Assembly: GCA_031763025.1 (NCBI GenBank)
Contig: JASSKH010000006.1
Coordinates: forward strand, 10,227,691 to 10,291,690
DNA length: 64,000 nucleotides
Direction of reading: 5' to 3'
From: Macrocystis pyrifera
Taxonomy: Eukaryota > Sar > Phaeophyceae > Laminariales > Laminariaceae
The translations under genes were made by a program, and so were the position numbers. Under the pieces are notes generated by a model that made no database searches, was not told the origin of the DNA, and saw nothing but the letters and a program-made list of their open reading frames with translations. This document shows, in pieces, positions 44,101 to 54,400 of this stretch (position 1 is the stretch's first letter; each line of letters starts with the position of its first letter).

Positions 44101-47100
44101 TAACATAAGTTACTGACATTCAACCGGGTGGTTGGTATGCGTTCGTGCCGACCTGTCTACATTGCAGATTTGTCGCAATTTTGTCGATTGACTTCACACA
44201 CTCGTAGTTCAGAATGGTCTTCTTCGTTGGTTTACGTTCCAGTACACATCCCGTCCTCCAAATCCGTGCAAAGGTGTTTCGCCGAACCGGCGATGGGCGT
44301 GTGCCGTAAACATTCAGTCTTCTTTCTATATGTGCTACGTACATCGTCTTTGTTTCAGATATATTTCACTCGTAGGGCCCCAGCTTATCCGCCTAGTAGT
44401 AGTCCGTAGTAGGTTCGGCGATGGTGTTGTGTCCATCCGCCATTGACAATATGGATGTTTCTCATTACATCGAGGCTTGATTTTATGCTAGAACGATATG
44501 GCTGTAAAGTATTCTTAAGCCGGAACTTCGGAGTGAAGAAAAGATGTACGCTTCTCGAGCAGTACGAAAAAGATGGAATCGCATTACTCAGACCTCGCTT
44601 CGAAAATCCTGTAGCATTAAACGCACCAGATGACGAACTAAAAGGGCAGCTCACCTATTACAAAGAGGTGGTGTCATACCAAAGAGGGTTTGCCACGCAC
44701 GTCAAACCCTCTAATCACAGCAGCACCCCGCCTCAACGCAACAGGAACGGAACTATTCCCCAGCCGACGAAAGGCTGTGCTATGCCTAACCGCAGACAGT
44801 TGTTTACCCAGCTAGGTTAGGATGGAGCACCCGTTTTTCGTTTGATAAACGGCCGCTGGAGGGGTCGGCGATAGCGATAACCTTTTTCTGTCGATATTCG
44901 CCAGTGCTTTGTCTCTGAGCATGGTGTAGCGCATGCTCGATGTCAGCGACGACGAATCGGTAAGAACGCGAGGCGTGGGAGGCAAAGGCGGCGCGTTCAC
45001 CCCGGGACAGGGCACGGAGGTCGACCATGGTCCTTGATCAGCGTAGGAAAGCCTGGTTCGATTTGTGCAAAAACAAATGACCGGACTCAATCGTCTCGAA
45101 GTTCGCCATTTTCAAATCTCCAATACAAACATCGTAAAAGCAACCTTAAAGAAATGGATGGTTTTCTGTAATGTGTTGTTCATTGTTCCAGGTTGGGGTG
45201 TAAAGTACGCGTATCACCGACTTTTCCTAATGCCGACTGATAAATTTTTGAATTTCCAATCACTATATCCAAACCTATTTAAAATCTGCACTCAACAAAT
45301 ACTTACTTGTACTGCGTACGTACGTATGTATTTTTTCACCTCTTTATGACTCGTACGAGTGTGGTTTTGTCGTATAGCGTATGTCTTTTGTCTCCTACCC
45401 TTGACTAAACCAGGTATAACATCCTCGACCATAATAGGTATGCGCGGAACAGCAGGCGGGCGTCCGCCCGCCGGGGAGAGGCTCACGTTGTAACTCTCTA
45501 TATAGAATGAATACGGCGGCACGACAGGTGTAGAGACCAGCAAGCGGCTGTTTTTACAAGAGGTCCCATTATCGAGTCCTTGAACGACGAATTTCTTGAT
45601 AATACATTGATCATCGCAAGCGCTTTCTTCGACCTTTGCCTTGCCGCCTCTAATCTCTGCGTCTCCGGAGCTTACCTCGCTGACGACGCGCCTGTCAACC
45701 GAAAGGGACAGGCTAGAGGCAGGCGTGATGGTTGTGTCTTGGGCGGCGGCTTAGATCTTTTCTCTTGCGGATTTCAAAATGTCTAGGTCGATAAAATAAA
45801 GACGCCACTTCTAGAGCTTATTGCAGACATATAATACTTTGTTTTGTCAGCTACATCAGTAGTAATAGGTAAGGTGTGTCCAGTGTCAAGATTCCCCTTA
45901 CTGTTAAAGGCCATCGACTGTTTCCAGATGTGATTATTAGCAGACAACCGACATCGCGATACCCAAGATGTGATATTGGCCAAGAGTCACGGTGTTCGAT
46001 CTATCGTTGTCTTAATAATGAATATAGAAATAACCGCGGAACCTAGCTTGATCTCAGTCGTCGGCAAGACCTGGAAAATTGATATTCAGAGTCGACGGCT
46101 CGATCCGGATCTCCCACTACGAGCACCCTCGCGCTACATTGGGCCAGACTAAGGCAATTGAATCTTTGGCATTAATTTATACGGTACTTATTTTCATCCG
46201 GATACATATCTCATATGTGCCCTTCGTTTTGACATGACGTCCGCTTTATACGTGCTGTGAACGTCTTTTCCAGGAATGTATGGTATTTCGTTTCACGCAC
46301 TACCACATAGAATCAAAATCATCGAACTCCTGCCCTGCCTTACACGAAGAATGCGGAGCGCTCTTGTACATATCTTGTGTAAAGTGTAAATTGCGTCCAG
46401 AACATGAGCGTTGGACACTTCTCGAAGGGTGGTGCCGCGCTGCTGCACGACCGCCGCCAAGCGAGGTTACTTATAGCGTTCAGCTGAAAGCGGACACATA
46501 TCATGCGGTAGTGCATTACCAACATCCCTGGTTGGCACCAAAGCTCCCTGTATTAGGCAACGCCTGGTCAACTCGAAGGTACAATCAGGGAGCAGTGCGG
46601 CTATGTATGGCCGATGTGGCGTCTGCCTCATAATTCGGGTCCGGGATGAAATTGCCACTTCAATCAATGGTTCTGGCCTTGCGTATTTGAACCGTGTGGT
46701 AAACGGATATTCTATAGCCACACGCGTGTCTTGCGCGTTAGGGAGGTGCAGAGGCATGCTGCTACGGCAGTTTACCTACTGTGTATATAACAAAACTACT
46801 TAGTTCTGGGGGTCCTCGGTTGAGGACTATTTTTTCCCCACCCAAGTTGTTCAGAAACATTTACAGCAGTTCACGACAAAAAATGGAAACACCAACGGTA
46901 GTCCGACGAGGTCTCTCTCCTTCAGTACCCTCCAAGGGCCCCGTCGGTCAAGACTTGTATTGCTACCATGTGGTACACCTACTATAGCATACGTCCTTAA
47001 GACAAAGTGTCGTACCGATCTTTCTATGCCACCCTTAGTTTGTAGTATATATATATGCCTTTTACCTGGAAACAAACGCCATGGTGAATGTTGTCGAACA

Positions 47101-47249
47101 CCCGAACAACAACGATAGAACCGCTGTTGACACTGTGCCGAACAGAAGGATGAACCGACGGCCGCACCGTTCGACCGCCAACCCCCAGAAGTGCGAGGAA
47201 CACACGCGGCCGAACATAAAAGCCGAAGACAGCGCGCCTGCGTAGTATC
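34892..47249 (-). CDS. Major facilitator superfamily transporter, ZIFL/tetracycline-transporter type, eight exons, 5' end missing
   Basis: Assembled by hand from eight minus-strand exons: 47249-47066, 42639-42533, 41570-41465, 41008-40901, 38934-38622, 37356-37261, 36592-36371 and 35155-34892 (TGA at 34894-34892). All junctions are GT-AG and all phases fit, giving 466 residues plus an unfound N-terminus (first transmembrane segment). Rough residue map from the first exon: YYAGALSSAFMFGR (2-15, helix 2), WGLAVERCGRRF (about 21-32, the MFS G-x3-(D/E)-R-x-G-R-(R/K) loop), helices 3-4 to about 90, GTVLGPGIGGLL (103-114, the MFS motif C), helix 6 at about 136-158, a hydrophilic 90-residue central loop with an Asp/Asn/Gly run, then helices 7-12. 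Such proteins move small solutes or metal complexes, usually with protons; the substrate cannot be read from sequence. Introns are 456-4,426 bp. The exons are intact, so this is the one probably working host gene here. Confidence 0.85.
36371..36592 (-). CDS. MFS gene exon (helices 8-10)
   Basis: Acceptor CTTCAATAG, donor GTGAGT. 74 codons: VFVFCGLLVLAFETLIVPSI, then EVPVYLVFPLLSR and LLGFILSVMLLFTCYVCSNT. Phase 0 at both ends. Confidence 0.85.
37261..37356 (-). CDS. MFS gene exon (helix 7-8 loop)
   Basis: Acceptor GCGTTTTCCAG, donor GTAGGA. 32 codons: LVYSGFDELYPLWALSS then AAKGGLDWSSPQIGK. The FDE.YPLWALS...GGL.WS...IG pattern is highly characteristic of ZIFL-type MFS proteins. Confidence 0.9.
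38622..38934 (-). CDS. MFS gene exon (central cytosolic loop, start of helix 7)
   Basis: Acceptor ACCGAAAAAG (chosen because its phase matches the preceding exon), donor GTGAGT. The loop has FGACGYDDNDNGGHDLVQS and a Lys/Glu-rich stretch, then LLGQGHIRLVIFMNGIFA entering helix 7. The loop is longer than in most relatives. The exact 5' splice position is the least certain of the set. Confidence 0.75.
40901..41008 (-). CDS. MFS gene exon (helix 6)
   Basis: Acceptor CTACAACAG, donor GTGAGT. Reads YPYLLPNVVGSGVALLAFPL then VFRYVKSTPSKSGKQ. It follows IFGR exactly as in related transporters. Confidence 0.87.
41465..41570 (-). CDS. MFS gene exon (helix 5, motif C)
   Basis: Acceptor CATGATAG, donor GTTGGT (a weak +3 to +5 match). 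Reads SWTIGTVLGPGIGGLLAEPA then KHYPHAFSEDGIFG. LGPGIGG is the family-defining glycine/proline motif; AEPAKHYP...F...IFGR is characteristic of the ZIFL-type loop. Confidence 0.88.
42533..42639 (-). CDS. MFS gene exon (helix 4)
   Basis: Acceptor GCCACAG, donor GTGAGT. Reads FMIGALTGVIVVSRTLVSEI then CTTKEHETIGMGVMT. The Arg codon split with the previous exon and the Thr codon split with the next both close correctly. Confidence 0.85.
47066..47249 (-). CDS. MFS gene exon (helices 2-3)
   Basis: Acceptor ATTACGCAG at 47250-47251, donor GTAAAA after 47066. Reads YYAGALSSAFMFGRVCSSHF, then WGLAVERCGRRFILLFGTVS and LLFGCSTTFTMAFVS. Enters with one base carried over and leaves with two (AG completing an Arg codon). 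Confidence 0.88.
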
Positions 47250-47602
47250 CTGCGTAATATCAGGCAAAGGGACCCCATTGAAAAGTCGTTACCGCAGCAT
47301 TGTTGTCAGCACGCGTGATAGATTGGGAAAGGAGGGCCGACACAGCACAGCACACGAAATGACGAAAAGAGCTTTTCGGATGGCACTGCAGAGCTTTACG
47401 AGAGCTTGTGATGACACGGAGGCAGTACACTGAATTAGGTGCGGAGCGCGTCCATTCTTGAATAAGGAATCCAATCCGAATCAGTTTTCCTGTCTCGTAT
47501 TTTTTATCCTGTACTGCATGGGACAGTCATGCTACACGCTAGTGGAGGTTATTTCGTTTCGGCGCAATCGATTCTGACTGACAAGGATACCCACTCACGT
47601 AC

Positions 47603-47727
47603 TCAATTGGTGAGGTGGGGCCTTTAGGATGAGGACTCAGGATGGTAGGAGTTGAAGGTGGGCATCGAAGAACGTGAACCCGAAAGGGATTATTTGTCCA
47701 AGGCCGAGTGAGTCGAGATCACCTACC
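47603..47727 (-). pseudogene. Candidate upstream exon of the MFS gene with an in-frame TGA
   Basis: Between an acceptor (GTCCACAG) and a GTACGT donor whose phase fits the next exon. The frame reads LDSLGLGQIIPFGFTFFDAH then LQLLPS, a TGA (47637-47639), and LKAPPHQL leading to R-YYAG. The hydrophobic part would be helix 1. Either the gene is broken here, or the true first exon lies elsewhere. Confidence 0.3.
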
Positions 47728-50099
47728 CTGTGGACGGGATTGCGGCATTCCTGCGGTCTTCACCCGTTTCTATCAGATTTTACAGAACAACTTGTTACAA
47801 CTCGTGAAGCCTAAAACCATTCACCTTGTATCACAGGTGTCCCCCCACTAGATGCATCACCGTTCATGAGACTCTCTTTTTTTGTTGTTTTCAGTTCGCA
47901 GAGCTTTCGGATGTATGTTAGTTTCAACGTTGCTGATCGTTGGAAACCAAACGTAATAACTCAGCTCCAGTAGACATAACGAATTGGTTCAGCGAGGCCC
48001 ACTGGCATCAAGACAACGCGTCTCACACAAAATGTATATTTATAGTGAACGTTTCATGAAAAGAGAGTAAAAAAACGGCATCGTTGGCTTTGAACTCGCG
48101 TGTTTTCTATCGTCTAGCATCCGGTAGTAAAAGGCAGCAGTTCCGTTGTATACAAGCAGTTATTAATAGTATTTATACGTGTTCGAGGTGCACCCCTCTG
48201 CAGTACTATCGCCTTTTTGTGTTGAGGTTTACCTATACTACGGTAGCTGCGGTTTATTGTTTCAGACATTTGCGAACATACGCGGAGAAGCAGCGGGCAT
48301 CAGCTCGCCGCGGCAAAGCTACCCTTGTACATACGTACCATGGTGTGATGTTATACCCCGCCGGACGAAGCTTCCCCGTGTAAACGTTTGACAATGTTAC
48401 TGGTAAGGTGATATCTCTTACCTCTGCATTAACATCACAAATGGAACGTAATACAGCGAAACCTCCCAAAAAAACTAGAAGGATAACGAGGTGACTGCAA
48501 TGGTCCGAGCCACCGAGAGCAGCAGCAATGGGACCTCAAGAGCTGAGCCCGCAAGCGTCTCCCACGATTAAATAATGGGTAGATTTAGGTGTAGGACCCA
48601 TGTGATTCGCCAGGCCAACAATGAGAACGTCTAAACGCGGTGTGGTTGTCATGCACTTTCTTGATGTTATCGTCGGGGGGATTTTCTCAACATTTTTCGG
48701 GGGGTAAGATTCGTACGAAGAATTGATAGATTGCACCGTTCGATACTTCAAAAATATGCACATTGAACAAGAGTGACGTACGTAAATCCCTCCAACAAGA
48801 CGGTCTCTCTGTGGTGTTCTGTTTGTTTGTCTAACGAGTTTTTCTTTAATTTCAACACTGGAAGCGGCAGTCAACCCCCATTTCGGGGCGGGTTTCCACT
48901 TTTACGGGAACGACGAGTGAGCCAAAACCTGTGGACGGGCTTCGTCGCTTTTCTTTGTCGTTCGTCCTCGCGCACCCGGCTATGCCAGTTTCTTTCTTGG
49001 ACGACAAGCGAAGGAATGTTAAGTTCGCGTGGTTGATGGTGTTTTATGTTTGATTGCTGTACGATTGTTTATGGCATCTTTCAAAACCTACAACCGTTCT
49101 TTCGGATATTTCCTGTTGATGGTTTTGTTTTTTAGCTTTCGTTGTCTCTTACACTAGCGGGGTCAGTCTGCCGATTCGAACGTGTTAGGACTATTGGGTA
49201 CTATAAACGCGTTATGCCGCTCTTACTTGATTTTCCTTGCGTAGTATATGTCGGCAATTTTGCGTAGGACGATATCTAGAGGAGTGTATTTTGTACGTAG
49301 TCCGTGGTGTATTGTCTGCTTGTTTTTTTGTCGATTTCGTTCAATCCTTTGGCGTGTTTCGATTCATCGCTGGAGATCGATGGAGGCGGTGCCTCAGATG
49401 GCTGTCGCGCGTTGTACAGAGCAAGAAGCGTGGACTATTGGCCTAATGATTTCCGCCCTGCGAAAAGTACATGTGACCTCCATCTATACTGGTGCGTTAT
49501 TTGGGGGACTCGAAAACTCGATTGGCTCAAGGGTGTTGCGCCGGAGAGTGCCGGGATAAACAACCGTGTATTGAGTGATCGTTGGTTCTACGTACTGGAT
49601 TGGTTATGACATCAACTATATATCCACGTGTGTCGACGCCCGTTAGCAGGCGTCGAACGGGTCGTTGGCATTGCATAGCAACTACCTGCCGCTTCTTGAG
49701 CTACGAGACCCTTCTACACCTATCTCTCGATGGGTATTCACTGCATCAGATAGTAGTGGAACGTTTTATTTCGTGACCTTGTCACCGTAAGCTGCGGCTT
49801 CCCAGAAAATGACGACCTTCGATGAACGCCCCAGAGTCTCAGTTTGGCCGGTGGCCTTCAGTTGGCCACCCGCGGCGACCTTTCGTATGTGCCAGGTATA
49901 CTATAGTACGTGATAGAGGTACCTGGTATGAAGTAAGTTCCTGCAACAAGACAAAAAAAAAAAAAACACGCGCGATTGCCAACAGAGCCGTCTGCTCCAA
50001 CACCTAGCTCCCGCTTGGCACCCTGGTTGCCGACCCCAGCTACACCCGATTTAACCCGAAAATGAGCGGGGGGCATGCCACCTTGGGGGGGTTGCCCTA
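47728..50099. other. Upstream of the MFS gene, nothing certain
   Basis: A possible minus-strand exon at 48422-48534 (acceptor GCTCTTGAG, donor GTAAGAG) encodes HLVILLVFLGGFAVLRSICD, a membrane-like segment, but its phase does not fit the candidate at 47603-47727. Otherwise short frames only. A run of A lies at 49953-49966. Confidence 0.3.
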
Positions 50100-51035
50100 C
50101 TCGTACACATAGCGAACAATGTTTCAACACCAGAAGTATCGTGGAAACACACAGCAACGCATGTAGTAAGTATGAATTCTTAAGCATGGAAAACATATGT
50201 TTAGCATTCACAGTGTCTACGGCTGCGCACGTAGTACACGCGCACTGGTAAATCATGAAGACGATACCGTGAGTATCCTTACGGGACCAGTAGCATAGTA
50301 TGCGATATGGTAAAAATGACAGCATGGGCCACACGGGGTCTTGAGTACGTACCCTAAGAATTATCGGTTGTTGCAGTACAACTGGGGGTCTCCCTGGCGG
50401 TTTCTTCTTGAGATGACTACAAGGAAGGGTGCTTCACTGTTTTGTATTGGTTTTTAGCGAATTTTAAGGGTCGTCAGTTGTTTCAAAACCGCGAGCGCAT
50501 ACGCGCATCGCTTCCCTTCAAGCTCCCTCTCCTTGTGCTCACCAACAGCTTTCAGCAGATGAGCAAACCAACCAACCAGCATTGTGGCCTTGGATTCCAC
50601 ACCACTTCGTCGTTCTTTGATTATATTAAAGCTGACGGGTTCTACGATAGAGGTAGCCCATTTACGCTAATTTATTTTCTAAATGGGTCCTCTAACCCAA
50701 ACTCGTCGGAATGTCGTTCATATAAAAAAATGAGGTTTTCGTACACGTGGGACATGGGATTATTCATCGGCATTCAACTTGATTTTTGCTGAGGTCAGTT
50801 CTCTAGTGTGGTATGGAGCTTCTTAAGTGAGGAGCTAAAAAAAGTAGGGTGCACCTCTATCGTAGAAGGCCTCATGTTCTCGTACAAGTTCACCTAATAT
50901 TGTATGCGTTTACCTCGAAACTCGGCTGGGTGTATTGACCGACCATCGGCAAGCGAGTCAAGGCGTACATATCAGCTATGAGCTGGCACAACACACGCCA
51001 ATTGTGTTAATCAATACGTCATCAGTCGCGGATGT
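50100..51035. repeat. Diverged direct duplication, copy 1 (split by a MITE)
   Basis: Aligns to 55950-56640 in the same orientation: shared words CCAGTGCGCG(T/C)..ACTACGTG (read on the minus strand), GTACCCTAAGA, TTGTTGCAGTA, GAAGGGTGCTTC, GCAAACCAA(C/T)CAACCA, GCGTTTACCTC, GACCATCGGCAA. Copy 1 carries a 228-bp MITE at 50640. A minus-strand frame in the first third is conserved between the copies at about 70 percent DNA identity without gaps. Confidence 0.75.
50640..50867. mobile_element. MITE-like element, copy 2 (perfect terminal inverted repeats)
   Basis: 228 bp. It begins TTCTACGATAGAGGT and ends with its exact complement ACCTCTATCGTAGAA: a 15-bp perfect terminal inverted repeat. It is internally homologous to 15075-15311. 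It is absent from the paralogous position in the duplication at about 56490, which confirms it as an insertion. A target duplication is not clear (GG on both sides). Confidence 0.85.
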
Positions 51036-51980
51036 GGTACGAATACCGCGTGCCTGTACGAAAGTTCTTCCGTAGGGCATTCTACAACTTGTGTAATCGC
51101 GCAAGGAGCTGTGCAATCTCACCCCCGCTTTCCTATTTATAGACGAAGACAAACAAACACGAGGAAAACTCGAGTATAACAGAAACTAGAACCCACGTAG
51201 ATCTGTGACCCCACACGGCCACGAGAACTACTACAATTGTTTTCTCCGAGAAAGGTACGACAATATACGTTTGTATCTTGATCACCCACCAGTATTGCTA
51301 CCTACTGCACCAGGCGCTACTACTCGTACTTCTGTAATATATTACACGTACGACACCAACGTCAAACGTAAACGGGAGCGGTATCAGTTATACTGCGTGC
51401 ATCCAGAGGGTCATGCATAGATGGCTGTCTACTACCAACTGCAGTGCTAACGTACTGCATTTACGACTGTGTCATCCGTGCGAGATACCCAGTGAGCGTC
51501 ACTGCGTTGACGAAGGGGTGTATACATCTCACCTCCCGCCATGTTTTTTTATACGCAGGGTGGACTTCGGAATGTCGACCCGAAGCCGAATGTTATACTG
51601 CTATATGCCGCCAAAGTCAACCTAAACACAACACAGCAAATTTAGATTAGGAGTTCTGCTAAGGTGTAGTTTGTACATCCTGAGGTCGCGAGCATTGAAA
51701 TATCCAAGCAACTGCGGCGTGGGGGCATTCTCCGACAAGCGTAAGAGCGGTTTGCATATGGAGTACCTGACTTGACTGTTTTCTGACGGGACCACCAACA
51801 GAGGAGGAGCCTAGCAAATTCTAAAATATCGATCAAAACGTCTAGTACTTGCTGTTGGCCGTCAAAGATAGTTTTTCTACAACCCACAGCACCGCTGGAG
51901 TTAAGGAGCTATGCCTGCCGTAGTCCACATAGTGGGTCCTCAGCCTCGGCCAATCTGAGCTGTAAATGTATCGAAGCATA
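51036..51980. other. No gene recognised
   Basis: Short frames on both strands, no repeat partner found. Confidence 0.4.
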
Positions 51981-51984
51981 TTCC

Positions 51985-52190
51985 GGCGGTGCCACCGTCT
52001 TTTTTGAAAGAACCCTGATTCGCTAGAAACAACTCCCCGCGGTGCCACCGTCTGTTAAAGGAACCCTAGTTCGCTGGAAGCAATCCTGGCGGTGCCACCG
52101 TCTTGTGGAGGAGCCTTGACTTTCATAGAAGCTATTCCGTGAGGTACCATCGTCTATCAAAGAAACCCTGAACTTCGCAAACTCCCGACA
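51985..52190. repeat. 52-bp tandem repeat, four diverged units
   Basis: Units begin GGCGGTGCCACCGTC at 51985, about 52038, 52088 and about 52140 (the last as GAGGTACCATCGTC), each followed by GAA(A)GAACCCTGATTCGC-type text. GGCGGTGCCACCG is itself a near palindrome (GGTGCCACC). Confidence 0.85.
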
Positions 52191-53188
52191 GGGAACCCTC
52201 CGTGTATTTATTGAGGAGAGTCCCGTGGACATATTTCAAATCTCGAAGGTATCGCGTCGACCACTTACGTAGCTTGGCGTTGTTTTTCTATAACTGTCAC
52301 GCAGACGTTCGTCGTGAAGCTGTAGAGCAGGGGCATTGCTTGGCGCCGTCCACTACTGTGGATCTGTCAGCCTCGTGACTCACGAGCAGAAGCTATACCA
52401 AAATATCTCCCGGCCATCGCTGCCTTTAAACGGAGCTCTACTTCTAACTTCGAAAAGAAACGCGCGTACAGCAGCCGTATTACTTGTGCCTTGCTGATAC
52501 AAATAGAGTACTGTCGACTGCTGTATAATACCTACAGCAACCTGAGTACCTAGGGATCCACGAGTATCGTGAGGCGCCTACGTCAAGCGATACAACACTA
52601 TATACGATACACCTGGTGTAGAATCATACATGACCGCCTGGACAAATACTACCCATCAGCATGGAGGACTTAGCTTTCAACAACAGCGATAATCTCACCA
52701 ATCATATTAAAGGACGGACGGCGTTCGATGGCCGCAGGCGGTTTGTTCGCGCTTTGCATAATAGACTGACGTTAGTGCTCGGCGTTGTGCGCTGAGACTT
52801 TGCAAGCCTGACGAGGGACAAGCCCCGACCAACCGGAGAGACGACTGGCACGGGAGCTCACCCTTCGCTTGACACGGCGACGAACGAAGACCACTACGCA
52901 ATTCTCCATCTGCTCTCATCCTAGCCAAGCACGATAACTCGATTGGTACGAACGGGGGTGATCAGCAGGCTCTTAAACGCGCTGGTCACCAAGTAGCTCA
53001 AGGACAATGGCAACATCATGTCTACTGGCGCCCACGGCAAGCAGATGAGCAGTGAATTATCCCAGCTCGCGGTGGGATCCAACGATGAAGCTGAGCAGAA
53101 ATAATGTTCTGTACACAAGACTAAGTCTCGCGACGACTTGGAGTGTTATCCGTCGCAGACCAGGGGCATTCACATCACCTCTGCAGTA
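52191..53188. other. No gene recognised; possible gag remains at the end
   Basis: No protein similarity seen before 52900. From about 52950 the plus strand could be decayed gag of the copia remnant that follows, but no zinc knuckle is visible. Confidence 0.35.
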
Positions 53189-54400
53189 ATGAGCGCGATA
53201 GCACCTCCTGTCCATGACGACGAGAAGCCGTCCGATTTCGAGGAGGGATTTGCGTTTACGGGACTAGACGCGGGCAATGGCGGGAGGGTTTTCATCCTCA
53301 TCCTGACCGGTTCATGATGATTGTAGACAGCGGCGCGTCGGATCACCTTCTGGACTAACTACATCACTACAGGATAGCATGATAGACTGTAGATAAACAA
53401 CATCTAAAGAAGCCCAGGACTATCGTCACCGCCGGTTACGAAGAAGTATTCGCGACTGCAACTGGGACCATTTGGGGAAACATCATCGACCAGGCTGGAA
53501 AACGTTTCACAGTTTTGAATTTCCGCCATAATTGTACATAGATTAGGACGCAAGTGTTTCTCTTCCGTCAGGGAAATGAACTCGGGTGTAAGTACCTTCC
53601 TCGATACCTTCCTCGAGACGAGGAACTCACACCTACAGTTCAACAGCAAGGATTCGCTTCCGCTCAATGAGCGCCCTGAGGACAAGGGTCTGTTTTCCTA
53701 CGAAGCATTTCTTCGCGCCCGAGGTCGCACGATAGAACCGACTACAACAACGCCCCAACAAAACGGGGCATCTAAGAATGATGTGGCCAAGAACAGTTTC
53801 ATGTTAAGGAGCGTTAGTAACACGCCTGAAGAAGCCACTGTCGCTGAGACGAAATCCCCAACGAGCGCAAATCCAGGACTGCACGCCTAACGAGGATACT
53901 GTTGCGTGATCCACATCACTTGGAGTGTGCTCACCAGAGGCCGGAACACCATCACCAAGGAATCAAGATTCTTCCTCAGGGGCCGGAACGTCGTCAACAG
54001 GGACTAGAGCACTACCCCAACAAGCTCGAGGTTTGTAATGACCATCAGGAATTACATCTTCTGTTTCAAACGGGGACGCATCTGCTACTTTGCCTGGGGT
54101 TGAATCTTCCACTTCGGCTGGAGTCACACCAGATCATCGGGAGACCGCCAGCACAACACACAACCCACGCGTGGAAGAGACCTTCGCTAGCACGCACGCC
54201 AAGAGGGCCTCGGGGCAAGACCCCCGCCATTTGTGTGAATATTGCTTACACCATTAGAGGCTCACTTCGGATCTCGGAGAAGAAAACCTGTGTGATCAAA
54301 ATCCCCAATAAAACACTAAGATTTCATCCACTCGCCGCAGCAGCAACACCCGGGATCATCGGATCCTCAACATCTGGGGTCAATCGGAGCATCTTCATCT
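53189..54400 (+). mobile_element. Copia remnant of a second family (protease fused to integrase end)
   Basis: VDSGASDHLLD at about 53320-53352 is the copia protease active site. KKPRTIVTAGYEEVFATATG, GTIWGNIIDQAGKRF and LGRKCFSSVREMNSGV continue the protease-to-integrase stretch. Then, with the zinc domain and most of the integrase core missing, the frame 53576-53890 passes to FLRARGRTIEPTTTTPQQNG, the end of an integrase core, where the usual ER is replaced by KND. The following frame 53902-54402 is a Pro/His/Arg-rich linker. Sequence words differ from the copia at 2.7-15.8 kb, so this is a different family. No LTRs found. The catalytic Glu of integrase is lost. Confidence 0.8.
53576..53890 (+). 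pseudogene. Protease-integrase fusion frame of the copia remnant
   Basis: 105 codons continuous across the deletion: MNSGVSTFLDTFLETRN, then LPLNERPEDKGLFSY (protease end), joined to EAFLRARGRTIEPTTTTPQQ (integrase end). The join keeps frame, near codon 45. Ends TAA. Confidence 0.75.

Noticed and set aside
44443..44820. A 125-codon plus-strand open frame inside the largest transporter intron
   Set aside because: Composition is protein-like, but there is no recognisable family, no partner exon and no repeat relationship, so it is not called as a gene.
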